Source: JBGSMF01 sp041740315 (lineage in GTDB: Bacteria; Chloroflexota; Anaerolineae; Fen-1058). Taken from it: a stretch of DNA of 20,730 nt. Of this stretch, positions 1-8,140 are shown piece by piece. Below the pieces are notes generated by a model that did no database searches, had not been told where the DNA came from, and was given only the letters and a program-made list of their open reading frames with translations. The position numbers and the translations under genes are program-made. The DNA is taken from the NCBI GenBank assembly GCA_041740315.1, contig JBGSMF010000130.1:1-20730 (forward strand). The letters run 5' to 3'. Positions within the stretch are counted from its first letter, which is position 1. Every line of letters begins with the position of its first letter.

Positions 1-187
1 AGCCAACGTATCCCCACACCCTGTCTGCGCCAGGCAGGCTGCACTCCCGAAGGGGCCAAGCGCAGCGCAGGTGCAAGCCTGCCCTGCCTGCACCTGTGGC
101 GCAGGCACAGGTGGACGGGCAGTCCAGGGTGTACGTTGGCGGACGGGCATGGGGATGCCCGTCCTGCTATTTTCGATAAGGTCTAAT
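1..187. repeat. TIR-bounded palindromic element, copy 1 (left end outside window)
   Basis: Bases 1-132 are identical to 16045-16176. Inside are nested inverted repeats: GCCAACGT (2-9) pairs with ACGTTGGC (133-140), ACACCCTG (15-22) with CAGGGTGT (125-132), and there are two further stems, CAGGTGCA/TGCACCTG and CACCTGTG/CACAGGTG. A separate perfect hairpin follows (GGACGGGCAT, loop GGGG, ATGCCCGTCC, 141-164). The right end, TTTTCGATAAGGTCTAATG (170-188), matches the right end of copy 3 and, inverted, the left ends of copies 2 and 3. No coding potential is visible. The element stops just before the ribosome-binding site of the next gene. Confidence 0.85.
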
Positions 188-204
188 GTTTTTTGGAGGA
201 TTCT

Positions 205-867
205 ATGACCAAGCACAAAGACCCATTGATCGTGGCGCTTGAACAAGGCCTTGACTATACTTACCAGCAATCCCACGGAGGCGACCTGGCTTCTATGCGG
301 GCGGCCCTGAAACACGGCCAGACAATCACCCTCTCTCCCGTGAGCGATTTTCATCAGGTTCAAGCGGGCGATATTGTCTTTCTCAAGTGGCGTGGGGGAA
401 GCTATATCTTGCACTCGGTGCAAGAGGTGCAAGGTGACCAATTCCTCATCGTCAACAGTTTGGGCAAGGTCAATGGCTGGGTACACGGCAGCGCCATTCT
501 TGGCCGGGTGACCCGGATTGTTGATCCAGAGCCACATTCAAGCGTCCCCGAAATGTTAGACCAGCTTCACGCGGCCTATCGAGAGCTTGCCGAGCGCAAC
601 CCTCTGCCTGGCGACGAGGCCGGCCGGCTTGATGCTATCATTGACGATTTGCGCTGGTATGCTGCCCGGCTTGGGCCTGAACAATGGGCCACGCTTCCGG
701 CGCAGAACAAGTGGAGTTTTGAATCGCATGTGTGGCACATGGCTGAAGAAGCTTGCAAGGCTGCCGCCTCAGCCCAGCCCAGGCCGCTGCACTATTACAT
801 TGACCACGGCAAAGAGCATGTGGGGTATGTGGCGGAAAACATGGCGCTGCTTGAAAAGAGCGAATGA
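205..867 (+). CDS. Two-domain protein: S24/S26-like fold plus DinB-like domain
   Basis: 220 residues. The ATG at 205 is chosen because GGAGGA (195-200) lies 4 bases before it; the TTG at 193 lies within that site. Residues about 25-105 resemble a peptidase S24/S26-type beta fold: an SM pair (30-31), then GDIV (55-58), an ILH strand (68-70) and a closing ILGRV (98-102), as in signal-peptidase-like and LexA-like domains. The usual catalytic lysine is not evident, so activity is doubtful. Residues about 145-217 look like a DinB/YfiT-type four-helix domain, with WHMAEE (177-182) and an HxxxH pair (H201, H205) that could bind metal. The pairing is unusual. Function is not known; a role in stress or thiol chemistry would be a guess. 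It is convergent with the acyltransferase, whose stop is 32 bases away. Confidence 0.75.
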   Translation: MTKHKDPLIVALEQGLDYTYQQSHGGDLASMRAALKHGQTITLSPVSDFHQVQAGDIVFLKWRGGSYILHSVQEVQGDQFLIVNSLGKVNGWVHGSAILGRVTRIVDPEPHSSVPEMLDQLHAAYRELAERNPLPGDEAGRLDAIIDDLRWYAARLGPEQWATLPAQNKWSFESHVWHMAEEACKAAASAQPRPLHYYIDHGKEHVGYVAENMALLEKSE

Positions 868-899
868 TGGCTGGAGAGGGTTAGAGAGGATTGGAACTG

Positions 900-2126
900 T
901 TATAACTGTGGCGATTTCATGCCAAACAGGAAACGTGTCAGCCTCGTCCGCCTTACCACCAACTCGTATAACAAAAGAGAACCTGCCAGCGACATTGCTG
1001 CAATAATCAGAAACTTGGCCGCCACACCCATATTCCACTGGATGACATAATAGCCAATCGCAACGATGACTGTCTGGTGTAGAATGTAGAAAGGAAGAGA
1101 CGCCTCGGCAGCGTAACGCAGCGCCTTGTTATCGCGGTTCAAGTAGCGCCGTCCTAACCCCAACAACGCAAACACCCAGCAGCAGGTGGTGAAATTGCGC
1201 AACAGGGCAAAAAGGATGGACGGCAAAGAGAAATCGGGAAAACTGATCCCAGAGAACCAGACGGTCATACAGCCCGCCAACGCCAGCGCCCCAAGGATCA
1301 GGTTCACCCACTTTTGCCGCTCCAGAGCGAGTTGAAACTGCTCATCGGCCATCAAGATGTAGCCATAAATGAACAAGAGGATATAGGTAAACGGGTTCTT
1401 TCCGCCCAAATCAGGCAGAGCTTCAGACAGCACAAGCGGAATAACCAGTAACAAGAGCAGCCCTGGTTTGGAGAAAAAGCCTGCCAGCCCAGAAATCACC
1501 CGCCTCCCTTTTTCACCTTTGAGGGCCATGAACAACTGTAGCGATGCCCACGAAAAGACATACAGAAAAGCGATGAACCACAGGTGAGCGCCTGGCGTAA
1601 ATGTCCCGGCGTAGCCCGTAATATCGCCTGGGTCAATTTCAAAAAAATGAGGATACCATTGCAGAAAAGACCCTGGCGCCTGGCTCATGCGCTCTACTCT
1701 TGCCTGCACATCGCCTGGAACCTGGCTGTAGAATTGCAGATACCCGTTGGGGTCATTGTAAAGAGACAAGCGGGCATAGTAAACCTGGGGGGGCACAATG
1801 ACCAGTATGCCAAAAATAAACGGGACCATCAGCCGCAAGAAACGCTCTTGCATATATTGAGCGGCGCTGCGGAAACGTAGCGCCAGCCAAGTAGAAGCCC
1901 CGGCCAAAACGAACAAGAGCGGCATGTGCCAAGGTCCCATCAACACAATCAATCCGCTGAGCCACACGCTCAATTGCGCGTTCTTGACATAGTTGGGTTC
2001 CCAAATATCAAAAATGCGCGCAGTGTGAAAGGGAATCAACAAGAGCACCGCCATGACCCGCAGCCAATCAATGTCGTGGCGGCGCTCGCTGCGCTCGCTG
2101 CTCGGTGGTAGCGTGTTTGCTGGCAT
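900..2126 (-). CDS. Membrane acyltransferase, acyltransferase-3 family (OpgC-like)
   Basis: 408 residues, polytopic, with about ten hydrophobic segments. The N-terminus carries the acyltransferase-3 signature: DWLRVMAVLLLIPFH (residues 20-34), where H34 is the expected catalytic histidine, and RFLRLMVPFIFG follows in the next segment. The middle has the family's typical luminal/periplasmic stretch with GAHLWFIAFLY. Members transfer acyl groups, such as acetyl or succinyl, from the cytoplasm to surface glycans; OpgC succinylates osmoregulated glucans. The substrate cannot be told here. The start is supported by AGAGGT about 7 bases upstream on the minus strand. A nine-base tandem duplication near the start encodes the SERSER stretch. 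It is transcribed divergently from the GT39 glycosyltransferase, so the two may act on the same envelope polymer. Confidence 0.9.
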   Translation of the reverse strand: MPANTLPPSSERSERRHDIDWLRVMAVLLLIPFHTARIFDIWEPNYVKNAQLSVWLSGLIVLMGPWHMPLLFVLAGASTWLALRFRSAAQYMQERFLRLMVPFIFGILVIVPPQVYYARLSLYNDPNGYLQFYSQVPGDVQARVERMSQAPGSFLQWYPHFFEIDPGDITGYAGTFTPGAHLWFIAFLYVFSWASLQLFMALKGEKGRRVISGLAGFFSKPGLLLLLVIPLVLSEALPDLGGKNPFTYILLFIYGYILMADEQFQLALERQKWVNLILGALALAGCMTVWFSGISFPDFSLPSILFALLRNFTTCCWVFALLGLGRRYLNRDNKALRYAAEASLPFYILHQTVIVAIGYYVIQWNMGVAAKFLIIAAMSLAGSLLLYELVVRRTRLTRFLFGMKSPQL

Positions 2127-2158
2127 CTGGTTACCTCTGCTGTTAAACTTGTCTACGA

Positions 2159-2212
2159 GCCTATCCCAAAATTGGTTTTTTTGTGCTGGCGAAAAGAGAT
2201 TTTAGGATAGGC
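2159..2212. repeat. Short inverted repeat, IS/MITE-end-like
   Basis: GCCTATCCCAAAA (2159-2171) and TTTTAGGATAGGC (2200-2212) are inverted copies matching at 12 of 13 positions around a 28-base spacer. The GAGCCTATCCCAAAA style of end resembles ends of some insertion sequences, so this may be a non-autonomous remnant. It sits in the 181-base gap between the divergent acyltransferase and glycosyltransferase genes. The rest of that gap is AT-rich and probably holds both promoters, but no convincing -35/-10 pair was found. Confidence 0.6.
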
Positions 2213-2307
2213 CCTAATTCTAACACTTTTTTTACAGTTTTAAAACATTTGTCTGGTACACTGCTGGTAATATTAATATGCGCTTCAAATGTGGCAAGGA
2301 GGTTGAA

Positions 2308-4383
2308 ATGATGGCAGGTACTGACCCCCTGGGGTTAGCTGAGAGAACATCGATCGAGCAGCGGCGGCTATTTGGCCTCTCCAGGCAGCGCCTGGTGGGC
2401 ATTGCCGGGCTGGGGCTGATTATCTTGTTGGGGATATTTTTGCGTTTTTACAATCTGGGCGCGTACAGCATCGGCAACAGCTATTATGCCGCAACCGTCC
2501 AGAGCATGTTGACCTCGTGGCACAACTTTTTCTTTGCTTCGTTCGAGCCAGGCGGGTCGGTATCGGTAGACAAACCGCCACTGGGGTTGTGGTTCCAGGC
2601 AATTTCGGCCTATTTTCTAGGCGTAAATGGCTTTGCGTTGGCGCTGCCGCAGGCGCTGGCGGGCGTGCTGTCTATCCCGCTGCTGTGTGCGATGGTCAAG
2701 CGCCAATTTGGGCAGTGGGCCGGCTTGATTGCGGCGCTGGTATTGGCTGTTACCCCCGTCACCGTCGCCACCGAGCGCAACAACACAATGGATGGCACGT
2801 TGATGTTTGTGCTGCTACTGGCGGCGTGGGCATTTTGCAAGGCCGTGCAAGGTGGCCGTTTTCGCTACTTGCTGCTTGGCGCGTTCCTGATAGGGCTGGG
2901 CTTTAACATCAAAATGTTGCAAGCCTTTATGGTGCTCCCGGCGCTGTATGCGCTGTACTTTATCGGCGCACCCCACCGGTGGTGGAAACGCCTGGCTCAT
3001 CTGACCGCCGCCACTGCTTTGTTGTTGGTTGTCTCGTTCGCGTGGGTGGCAGCGGTAGACCTGACCCCGGCAGAAAATCGCCCCTATGTGGGCAGCAGCG
3101 CCAACAACACAATGCTAGAATTAATCATTGGGCATAATGGCCTGAGCCGCCTGGGGTTGAACCGCGCCGCCCTTGTGGGTGCAGTCACCCCAACAAAAAA
3201 TAGTCTCCCCTCTCCGCCGGCAATGAGTGGGCAAACTGGCGCGGCAAGGCCGCTTCCTCTGCCGCCGAGTGGTGGTCAACCAGATCAACTCCAACCTGGC
3301 CTGCGCCCTAGAGCGGGAATACCCCCACAGCCACCAGCTGGCCCTGGCGGGCAAGGCGGCAATCCGCCATTGCCGTCGCAAGAGGTAGGCCAGGCTGGCC
3401 TGCTGCGCCTTTTCACCGAACCGCTGGCCGAAGAGGCCAGTTGGTTGCTGCCGCTGGCGTTGCTCGGTATTCCGCTGGTTGCAGTGATGTTGGGCTGGAA
3501 ATGGCCGTTGAGCGAAAAGCATCTATCGCTGGTGCTGTGGGCCGGCTGGCTGTTGCCAATGCTGGCCTACTTTAGCTTCACCACCGGTTTGTGGCACGCC
3601 TATTACCTCATCATGCTCGGCCCAGCGATAGCAGCCCTGGTAGCCGCCGCCATCTGGGCACTCTGGCAAGTTGTGCAACGGCATCGCTGGATGGGTTGGG
3701 CGCTAGTCGCCTCATTGACAGGACTCACGGCCGCTTTCCAGACCGTCACCCTCCGGCAGTATCCTTCTTATGCCACGTTGGTAACACTTGCCGTCGGTGG
3801 AGTGTGGCTGGTGGGTCTGGGCTTGCTGGCGGGGTCTTGGCGCCGAACCTGGCTTGCAAATGCTGCGATCGTTTTGGTCTGCGCCAGCCTGCTCATTGCG
3901 CCGCTAACTTTGGCTGGATTGACTGCCCTTAACGTTCACCCCAATGTGGCTTTGCCCAACGCAGGCGCAGACATTGGACAAAACTCGCCCAATATGCCCA
4001 GCCCGCTGTCGGCTTTTGAAAAAGTGACGCTAGATTATTTGCTGGCCAACACCACTCCCGGCAGCTATCTCGTCGCCACACTCAGTTCACACGAGGCCGC
4101 GCCATACATCCTGGCAACGCAGCGGCCCGTGCTCACTTTTGGCGGATTCAACGGCGGCGACAATGTCATCAGCGTGGACCAATTGGCGCAGATGGTGGCC
4201 AGTGGTGAGTTGCGTTTTGTGCTGGGCGGGCAGCAGTTGACGCAGCGCAAGCCCCAAATTGGCGACTGGGTGAGCAATAATTGCGCGGCGATTGCATTGC
4301 CTGGAGCAAAGCAAGTCTCTGCTCAACGGGCCGTTGGCTCCGGCGGGCAAGCTGCTATTTTATACGATTGCAGCCACCGCTAA
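2308..4383 (+). CDS. GT39 / PMT_2 family membrane glycosyltransferase (YkcA/B-like)
   Basis: 691 residues. AAGGAGG (2296-2302) precedes two consecutive ATGs at 2308 and 2311; either could be the start, and the ATG at 2278 is less likely. The N-terminal half matches the ArnT/PMT_2 GT-C fold: a first membrane helix, then a long loop with NSYYAATVQSM, SWHNFFFASF and VDKPPLGLW, then ERNNTMDG and KMLQAF, all typical of the YkcA/B-type branch. These enzymes use a polyprenyl-phosphate sugar to glycosylate lipids or polymers outside the membrane. After about ten helices and ENRPYVGSSANNTMLELI there is a proline/glycine-rich linker (about 3180-3395) in place of the Gly-rich loop of homologs. Helices resume at LLRLFTEPLAEEASWLLPL. 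The C-terminal soluble domain carries SSHEAAPYILATQRPV and GGFNGGDN. The linker has a different base pattern from the rest of the gene (see findings). Confidence 0.9.
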   Translation: MMAGTDPLGLAERTSIEQRRLFGLSRQRLVGIAGLGLIILLGIFLRFYNLGAYSIGNSYYAATVQSMLTSWHNFFFASFEPGGSVSVDKPPLGLWFQAISAYFLGVNGFALALPQALAGVLSIPLLCAMVKRQFGQWAGLIAALVLAVTPVTVATERNNTMDGTLMFVLLLAAWAFCKAVQGGRFRYLLLGAFLIGLGFNIKMLQAFMVLPALYALYFIGAPHRWWKRLAHLTAATALLLVVSFAWVAAVDLTPAENRPYVGSSANNTMLELIIGHNGLSRLGLNRAALVGAVTPTKNSLPSPPAMSGQTGAARPLPLPPSGGQPDQLQPGLRPRAGIPPQPPAGPGGQGGNPPLPSQEVGQAGLLRLFTEPLAEEASWLLPLALLGIPLVAVMLGWKWPLSEKHLSLVLWAGWLLPMLAYFSFTTGLWHAYYLIMLGPAIAALVAAAIWALWQVVQRHRWMGWALVASLTGLTAAFQTVTLRQYPSYATLVTLAVGGVWLVGLGLLAGSWRRTWLANAAIVLVCASLLIAPLTLAGLTALNVHPNVALPNAGADIGQNSPNMPSPLSAFEKVTLDYLLANTTPGSYLVATLSSHEAAPYILATQRPVLTFGGFNGGDNVISVDQLAQMVASGELRFVLGGQQLTQRKPQIGDWVSNNCAAIALPGAKQVSAQRAVGSGGQAAILYDCSHR

Positions 4384-4509
4384 AGCTTGCGCCAGTCTGA
4401 AAACCTAAAGTGGAAAAGAGATTTACAATCAGCCCATTGTGATTGCCGTCATAGCCGCAGCGCCCAGGCTGCTGTAAAGTGTAAGCAGAAATCAATCATA
4501 ATGCTCACT

Positions 4510-4603
4510 CTCCCACAGGTTTGAACGGTTTTGCATGAGCTAGCGTGACTCGACCAGGGTTGCCAGCCCACCCAGGCGGCTAATTTTGTAACCTGCGGGA
4601 GGG
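4510..4603. repeat. Palindromic repeat family B, copy 1
   Basis: It begins CTCCCACAGGTTTGAACG and ends TAACCTGCGGGAGG, with CTCGACC in the middle. The same three blocks in the same order occur at 8141-8201. The end blocks form an inverted repeat with one mismatch. It occupies the end of the 243-base gap after the glycosyltransferase. The rest of that gap (4384-4509) shows no gene. A weak TACAAT (4607-4612) sits between the repeat and the ribosome-binding site of the next gene. Confidence 0.75.
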
Positions 4604-4626
4604 TAATACAATGAAAGGAGGGCGCA

Positions 4627-5466
4627 ATGAACATCTACTGGCTCGATACACCGGCTTGTCAAGATCCAATCTGTGTGGGCGGCAAGGCGGCCCAACTGGG
4701 CAAATTGGCTTCTGCTCATCCGGTGCCGCCGGGGTTTTGCCTGACGGCAGCCAAGGCCGATACAGCTTTACCCACGGCTGTCTATACCGAATTGGTCAAG
4801 GCGTATGCCAACTTGGGCGAGCGTTGTGGCACAACTCAGCCGCAGGTAGCGGTGCGCTCCTCTGCCGTTGACGAAGATGGTCAACAAGCCTCCTTTGCCG
4901 GCCAACACGAAAGCTATCTCAACGTCATCGGCCCAGAGGCCGTGGTGGCTGCCGTGCAGCGTTGTCTGGCTTCTGCCCAAAGCGCGCGCGCGCTTTACTA
5001 TCGCCGTTCACGCGGGCTGGCCGAAAAGGCCAACGTGGCGGTGCTGATTCAGCAATTGGTCATGGCCGATGTGTCGGCGGTGGTTTTTAGCGCCGACCCC
5101 CGCACCGGCGACCGCGACACAGTGGTCATCAATGCCACCTGGGGCCTGGGCGAAAGCCTGGTGGGCGGCACGGTGACGCCCGATCTCTACGTGGTGCGCA
5201 AGTCTGATATGGCCATCATCTCGCGTCAGGTGGCCGATAAGGAGATGATGACGGTGGCTCGGCTCGAAGGGACGTGCGAGGTGCCTGTGCCCCACTGCAT
5301 GCGCACCGAGCCCGCCCTGACCGATGTGCAAATCATCGCGCTGGCGCAGCTCGCCGTTGCGCTCGAACAATCGCAGGCCTGGCCGGTTGACCTGGAATGT
5401 GCTTATCAGCAAGATCGGCTTTACCTCTTGCAGTGTCGTCCCATCACTACCTTGTCTGAATCATAG
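4627..5466 (+). CDS. Stand-alone PEP/pyruvate-binding (PPDK N-terminal, ATP-grasp) domain protein
   Basis: 279 residues; the start is set by AAAGGAGG (4615-4621) 5 bases upstream. Motifs of the ATP-grasp domain of PEP synthase, pyruvate phosphate dikinase and rifampicin phosphotransferase appear in order: GGKAAQLG (18-25), VPPGF (33-37), AVRSSAVDEDG with ASFAGQ (75-93), VLIQQLV (139-145), FSADPRTG (154-161), WGLGE (172-176), KEMM (205-208), VDLECAY (254-260) and LQCRPIT (268-274). Full-length relatives continue with a swivelling phosphohistidine domain and a second substrate domain (about 750-870 residues in total). Here the protein stops right after RPIT and a terminator hairpin follows, so it is a genuine single-domain form rather than a frameshifted one. 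It is also shortened between VPPGF and AVRSSA. It could bind ATP and phosphorylate a partner histidine in trans; no such partner is in the window. Confidence 0.85.
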   Translation: MNIYWLDTPACQDPICVGGKAAQLGKLASAHPVPPGFCLTAAKADTALPTAVYTELVKAYANLGERCGTTQPQVAVRSSAVDEDGQQASFAGQHESYLNVIGPEAVVAAVQRCLASAQSARALYYRRSRGLAEKANVAVLIQQLVMADVSAVVFSADPRTGDRDTVVINATWGLGESLVGGTVTPDLYVVRKSDMAIISRQVADKEMMTVARLEGTCEVPVPHCMRTEPALTDVQIIALAQLAVALEQSQAWPVDLECAYQQDRLYLLQCRPITTLSES

Positions 5467-5487
5467 ACCCGTTTGGAAGTGGCAATC

Positions 5488-5522
5488 AAGAAACCAGGTT
5501 TTTCCGAAAAACCTGGTTTCTT
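5488..5522 (+). terminator. Perfect 16-bp hairpin, likely terminator
   Basis: AAGAAACCAGGTTTTT (5488-5503), loop CCG, and its exact complement (5507-5522) lie 21 bases after the stop of the ATP-grasp gene, followed by a loose T-rich tract. It probably ends that transcript. Its outer arms AGAAACC/GGTTTCT recur at 17029-17043, so it may also belong to a dispersed repeat. Confidence 0.75.
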
Positions 5523-5652
5523 TCATTCATTGCTTTTTAACCAGAGCGGCGATATACTCAGGACATTCTATGGCCCTGCGGAGAATAATGTCTAGATTTC
5601 TTTTTACTACGCTGCCTTCAAACGACCTGGCCCGGCTGAGGCGTTCACCAAA

Positions 5653-6939
5653 ATGAACATTGAAATCAGCAAGCACCTTCGCTTCAATTTTATCGTCAAT
5701 ATCCTAGACGGCGGGTTTTTCGGCATGGCCCTTGGGCTGGCCTCGTTTGTTACCGTGCTGCCCTTGTTCGTCAGCAGCATGACCGATTCGGCCATCCTCA
5801 TTGGCCTGATTCCCGCCATTCACACGATGGGCTGGCAACTGCCGCAAATGCTCACTGCCAACCGTGTGGCTCACCTGAACCGCTTCAAGCCGATGGTCAT
5901 CTTGATGACCATTCAAGAACGGCTGCCCTTTTTAGGCTTGGCGGTGGTGGCGTGGTTTTTGCCCAGCCTAAAGCAGCCGCTTGGCTTGTGGCTCACGTTT
6001 GCTTTGCTCGTATGGCAGGGCCTGGGAGGGGGTTTTACCGCCACGGCCTGGCAGAGCATGATTGGCAAAATCATTCCCGCTCAACGTCGGGGTGTCTTTT
6101 TTGGCATGCAAGCATCGGCGGCCAATTTGCTTTCCAGTGGAGCGGCGGTGCTGGCTGGCATCATTTTAGACAAGGCAAATTCGCCCAGGGGCTTTGCGCT
6201 GTGTTTTTTGCTGGCAGGCGTCGTCATGGTTATTTCTTGGGTCTTTTTGGCCCTCACCCGCGAGCCAGCCAGCCCCTCGCCAGGCCAGCACGAGCGCCAG
6301 CCCACTTTTTGGTCAGGCGTCAAGCACATCTTGATGCGCGATGCCGACTTTCGCTTGTTCCTGCTGGGGCGGACGCTTTTCCCGCTGGGAACGCTGGCCT
6401 TTGCCTTTTATACCGTCTATGCGGTTCGCCAATACAATGCCAGCGCCAGCGCCATCGGCCTGATCACGGCTGTGTATATGGTGGCCCAGGTCATCGCCAA
6501 TCCGTTATTGGGCTGGTTGGGCGACCATTGGAACCATGGCGCCATTTTGGAAATCGGCGCGCTGGCGGGGGTGGCCAGTGCGCTGCTGGCCGCGTTGGCT
6601 CAATCGGTCCATTGGTTTTACCTGGTCTTTATCCTGGCGGGCATTGCCGGTGTGGCCTTTTGGACCATCAGCCTGGCCATGACTTTGGAATTTGGCACGC
6701 TCGCCCAGCGTCCCACGTATATCAGCCTGTCCAATACGCTTGTCGCGCCCAGCACATTTCTAGCGCCGGTTTTGGGCGGCTGGCTGGCCGATTCGATGGG
6801 CTACAAAACTGCCTTTTTAGCCTCGGCGGTCTTGGGGCTTGCGCCCGCGCTGATTTTTCACCTGATGCGACGCTCCCCACGCAACAGCGCAGGGTCGGCT
6901 ACAACGCAAGATGTAAATTTATGTTCCGAGGGCAAATAA
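5653..6939 (+). CDS. Major facilitator superfamily transporter
   Basis: 428 residues with about twelve hydrophobic segments in two halves, separated by a hydrophilic loop near residues 197-225 (REPASPSPGQHERQPTF). FGMQASAANLLSSG follows a basic QRRG turn in the first half, and NPLLGWLGDHWNHG resembles the MFS loop motif in the second half. The N-terminal residues LRFNFIVNILDGGFFGMALG fit the MFS_1 group. The transported compound cannot be predicted. The start at 5653 lacks a strong ribosome-binding site; only a GAGG about a dozen bases upstream is seen, so a later start is possible. The next gene begins 2 bases after the stop, which suggests translational coupling. The 186 bases before this gene hold the terminator hairpin and nothing else recognised. 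Confidence 0.88.
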   Translation: MNIEISKHLRFNFIVNILDGGFFGMALGLASFVTVLPLFVSSMTDSAILIGLIPAIHTMGWQLPQMLTANRVAHLNRFKPMVILMTIQERLPFLGLAVVAWFLPSLKQPLGLWLTFALLVWQGLGGGFTATAWQSMIGKIIPAQRRGVFFGMQASAANLLSSGAAVLAGIILDKANSPRGFALCFLLAGVVMVISWVFLALTREPASPSPGQHERQPTFWSGVKHILMRDADFRLFLLGRTLFPLGTLAFAFYTVYAVRQYNASASAIGLITAVYMVAQVIANPLLGWLGDHWNHGAILEIGALAGVASALLAALAQSVHWFYLVFILAGIAGVAFWTISLAMTLEFGTLAQRPTYISLSNTLVAPSTFLAPVLGGWLADSMGYKTAFLASAVLGLAPALIFHLMRRSPRNSAGSATTQDVNLCSEGK

Positions 6940-6941
6940 CA

Positions 6942-8132
6942 ATGGCTAAAAATAACGCTGTATGTGCAAGTGTTCTTGCTTGTGTTTTGGCCGCAATTGG
7001 CATAATGACAATTGCCTGTGGTTTTGCTTCCCCCATGCCAGACAAGGCTTGGAGCCGAACGGACTTTACTAATGCGCCTCGAACTATCGTGAGCTCTTCG
7101 ATACCGCTGACAACTGCCTGGCGGTTTACGGCAACCAGTTCAATCTATTGGACGCCTGTCATCGAGCAAGACCTGGTTTTGGTGCGCAGCGAGTATGGCC
7201 TTCAAGCCGTGGATAGAGTCACCGGCCAAGAAAAATGGACATACGCACTGGGCCGCTCAAGCGGAGAAGGTTTTCCTATTGTTACCGCTAGTGATATTGT
7301 GGTAGTTGCGGGAAGGGGACGTATCCAGGCTCTCGAGCTTGAATCAGGCCGTGAAATGTGGCACCAAGAAATGGCATATGACAAAGATGTGCCTGGCGGT
7401 TTTATTATACTTAGCTCACTTGCTATGGATGAGGAGCGTGTGTATGCAGGAGGTATGACAGGTGGGCTTAGCCAGGTTGAGGCTTACGACCTTCACACGG
7501 GAGAGTTTCTATGGCGTCAAGACGAGCAAATTCAGAGATCTACGGCTGAAACCTATCTGGTCGGTGATAATCTCCATGTCTTTTCGGGGGGTCGTTTTAT
7601 TCTGGACAAATATACTGGCTCCACCATCAAAGGGCCTGAAGACATGGCTTTTAACACTCGGCTTGATATGATCGTATCTGACGAAACGATCTTTATTGCG
7701 CGTCGCGACGGCACGTTGAGGGCCGTGGATCTCACATCGCTAGAAACGCGCTGGTCGCTTGGTTCAACCTGCCCGCGTGAGGGCAGCGACTATCAGTTCC
7801 CCACAATAGTGAGCGACACAGTTTACGCAGGCTCTGGATGCTCTGAAGTATATGCAGCAGACTTGCTGACAGGCAAGGTTCTGTGGACATACCGCCCAAA
7901 TGAAAAACTACGTGTTGCATCATCAGTTGCAGTGCTAGGTGGCATTGGTTATGTGATTTGCTCCGACGGTTCTTTGAGGGCAATAGACCTTGCTTCTGGC
8001 AAGGAAATTGGCCTCTTGCAAACAGAGCCAGCCGAGGTTCCTGGCGTCAAGTTCGGCGCTGGTGCAACAGCGGCGAATGGTTATGTGTATGCCTACTTTG
8101 GCGGGCGGGCTTTGTTTGCTTTTGCGCCGTAA
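6942..8132 (+). CDS. PQQ-type beta-propeller lipoprotein (BamB-like fold)
   Basis: 396 residues. The ATG at 6942 follows the MFS stop by 2 bases and is preceded by GAGGG (6928-6932). The N-terminus is a signal sequence ending at TIAC with Cys26 as the probable lipidated residue; the lipobox is imperfect. The rest is a repeated-blade propeller: units of the type LQAVDRVTGQEKWTYAL, IQALELESGREMWHQ, VEAYDLHTGEFLWRQ, LRAVDLTSLETRWSL, VYAADLLTGKVLWTY and LRAIDLASGKEIG are PQQ/pyrrolo-quinoline-like repeats. Such proteins are usually extracytoplasmic scaffolds or binding proteins rather than enzymes, and no catalytic residues are evident. Pairing with the MFS transporter suggests an accessory role on the outer face of the membrane, but this is inference. 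An open frame upstream that overlaps the MFS gene is not part of it. Confidence 0.85.
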   Translation: MAKNNAVCASVLACVLAAIGIMTIACGFASPMPDKAWSRTDFTNAPRTIVSSSIPLTTAWRFTATSSIYWTPVIEQDLVLVRSEYGLQAVDRVTGQEKWTYALGRSSGEGFPIVTASDIVVVAGRGRIQALELESGREMWHQEMAYDKDVPGGFIILSSLAMDEERVYAGGMTGGLSQVEAYDLHTGEFLWRQDEQIQRSTAETYLVGDNLHVFSGGRFILDKYTGSTIKGPEDMAFNTRLDMIVSDETIFIARRDGTLRAVDLTSLETRWSLGSTCPREGSDYQFPTIVSDTVYAGSGCSEVYAADLLTGKVLWTYRPNEKLRVASSVAVLGGIGYVICSDGSLRAIDLASGKEIGLLQTEPAEVPGVKFGAGATAANGYVYAYFGGRALFAFAP

Positions 8133-8140
8133 CTATGCAC

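Noticed and set aside
1..187. Structured repeat considered as a tRNA or small structured RNA gene
   Set aside because: No tRNA arms or known RNA motif could be matched, and an identical copy elsewhere is bounded by terminal inverted repeats, which favours a mobile element.
2231..2273. Promoter for the GT39 gene (TTTACA and TAATAT)
   Set aside because: The two boxes are not at a usable distance from each other, and better partners were not found.
3121..3522. A 133-codon minus-strand frame opposite the GT39 linker
   Set aside because: No recognisable domain; the plus-strand alternate frame explains the codon bias better.
5952..6941. Long in-frame extension upstream of the PQQ lipoprotein
   Set aside because: It overlaps the MFS gene in another frame, has no domain, and would place the lipoprotein signal in the middle of a protein. 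The ATG at 6942 has a ribosome-binding site.
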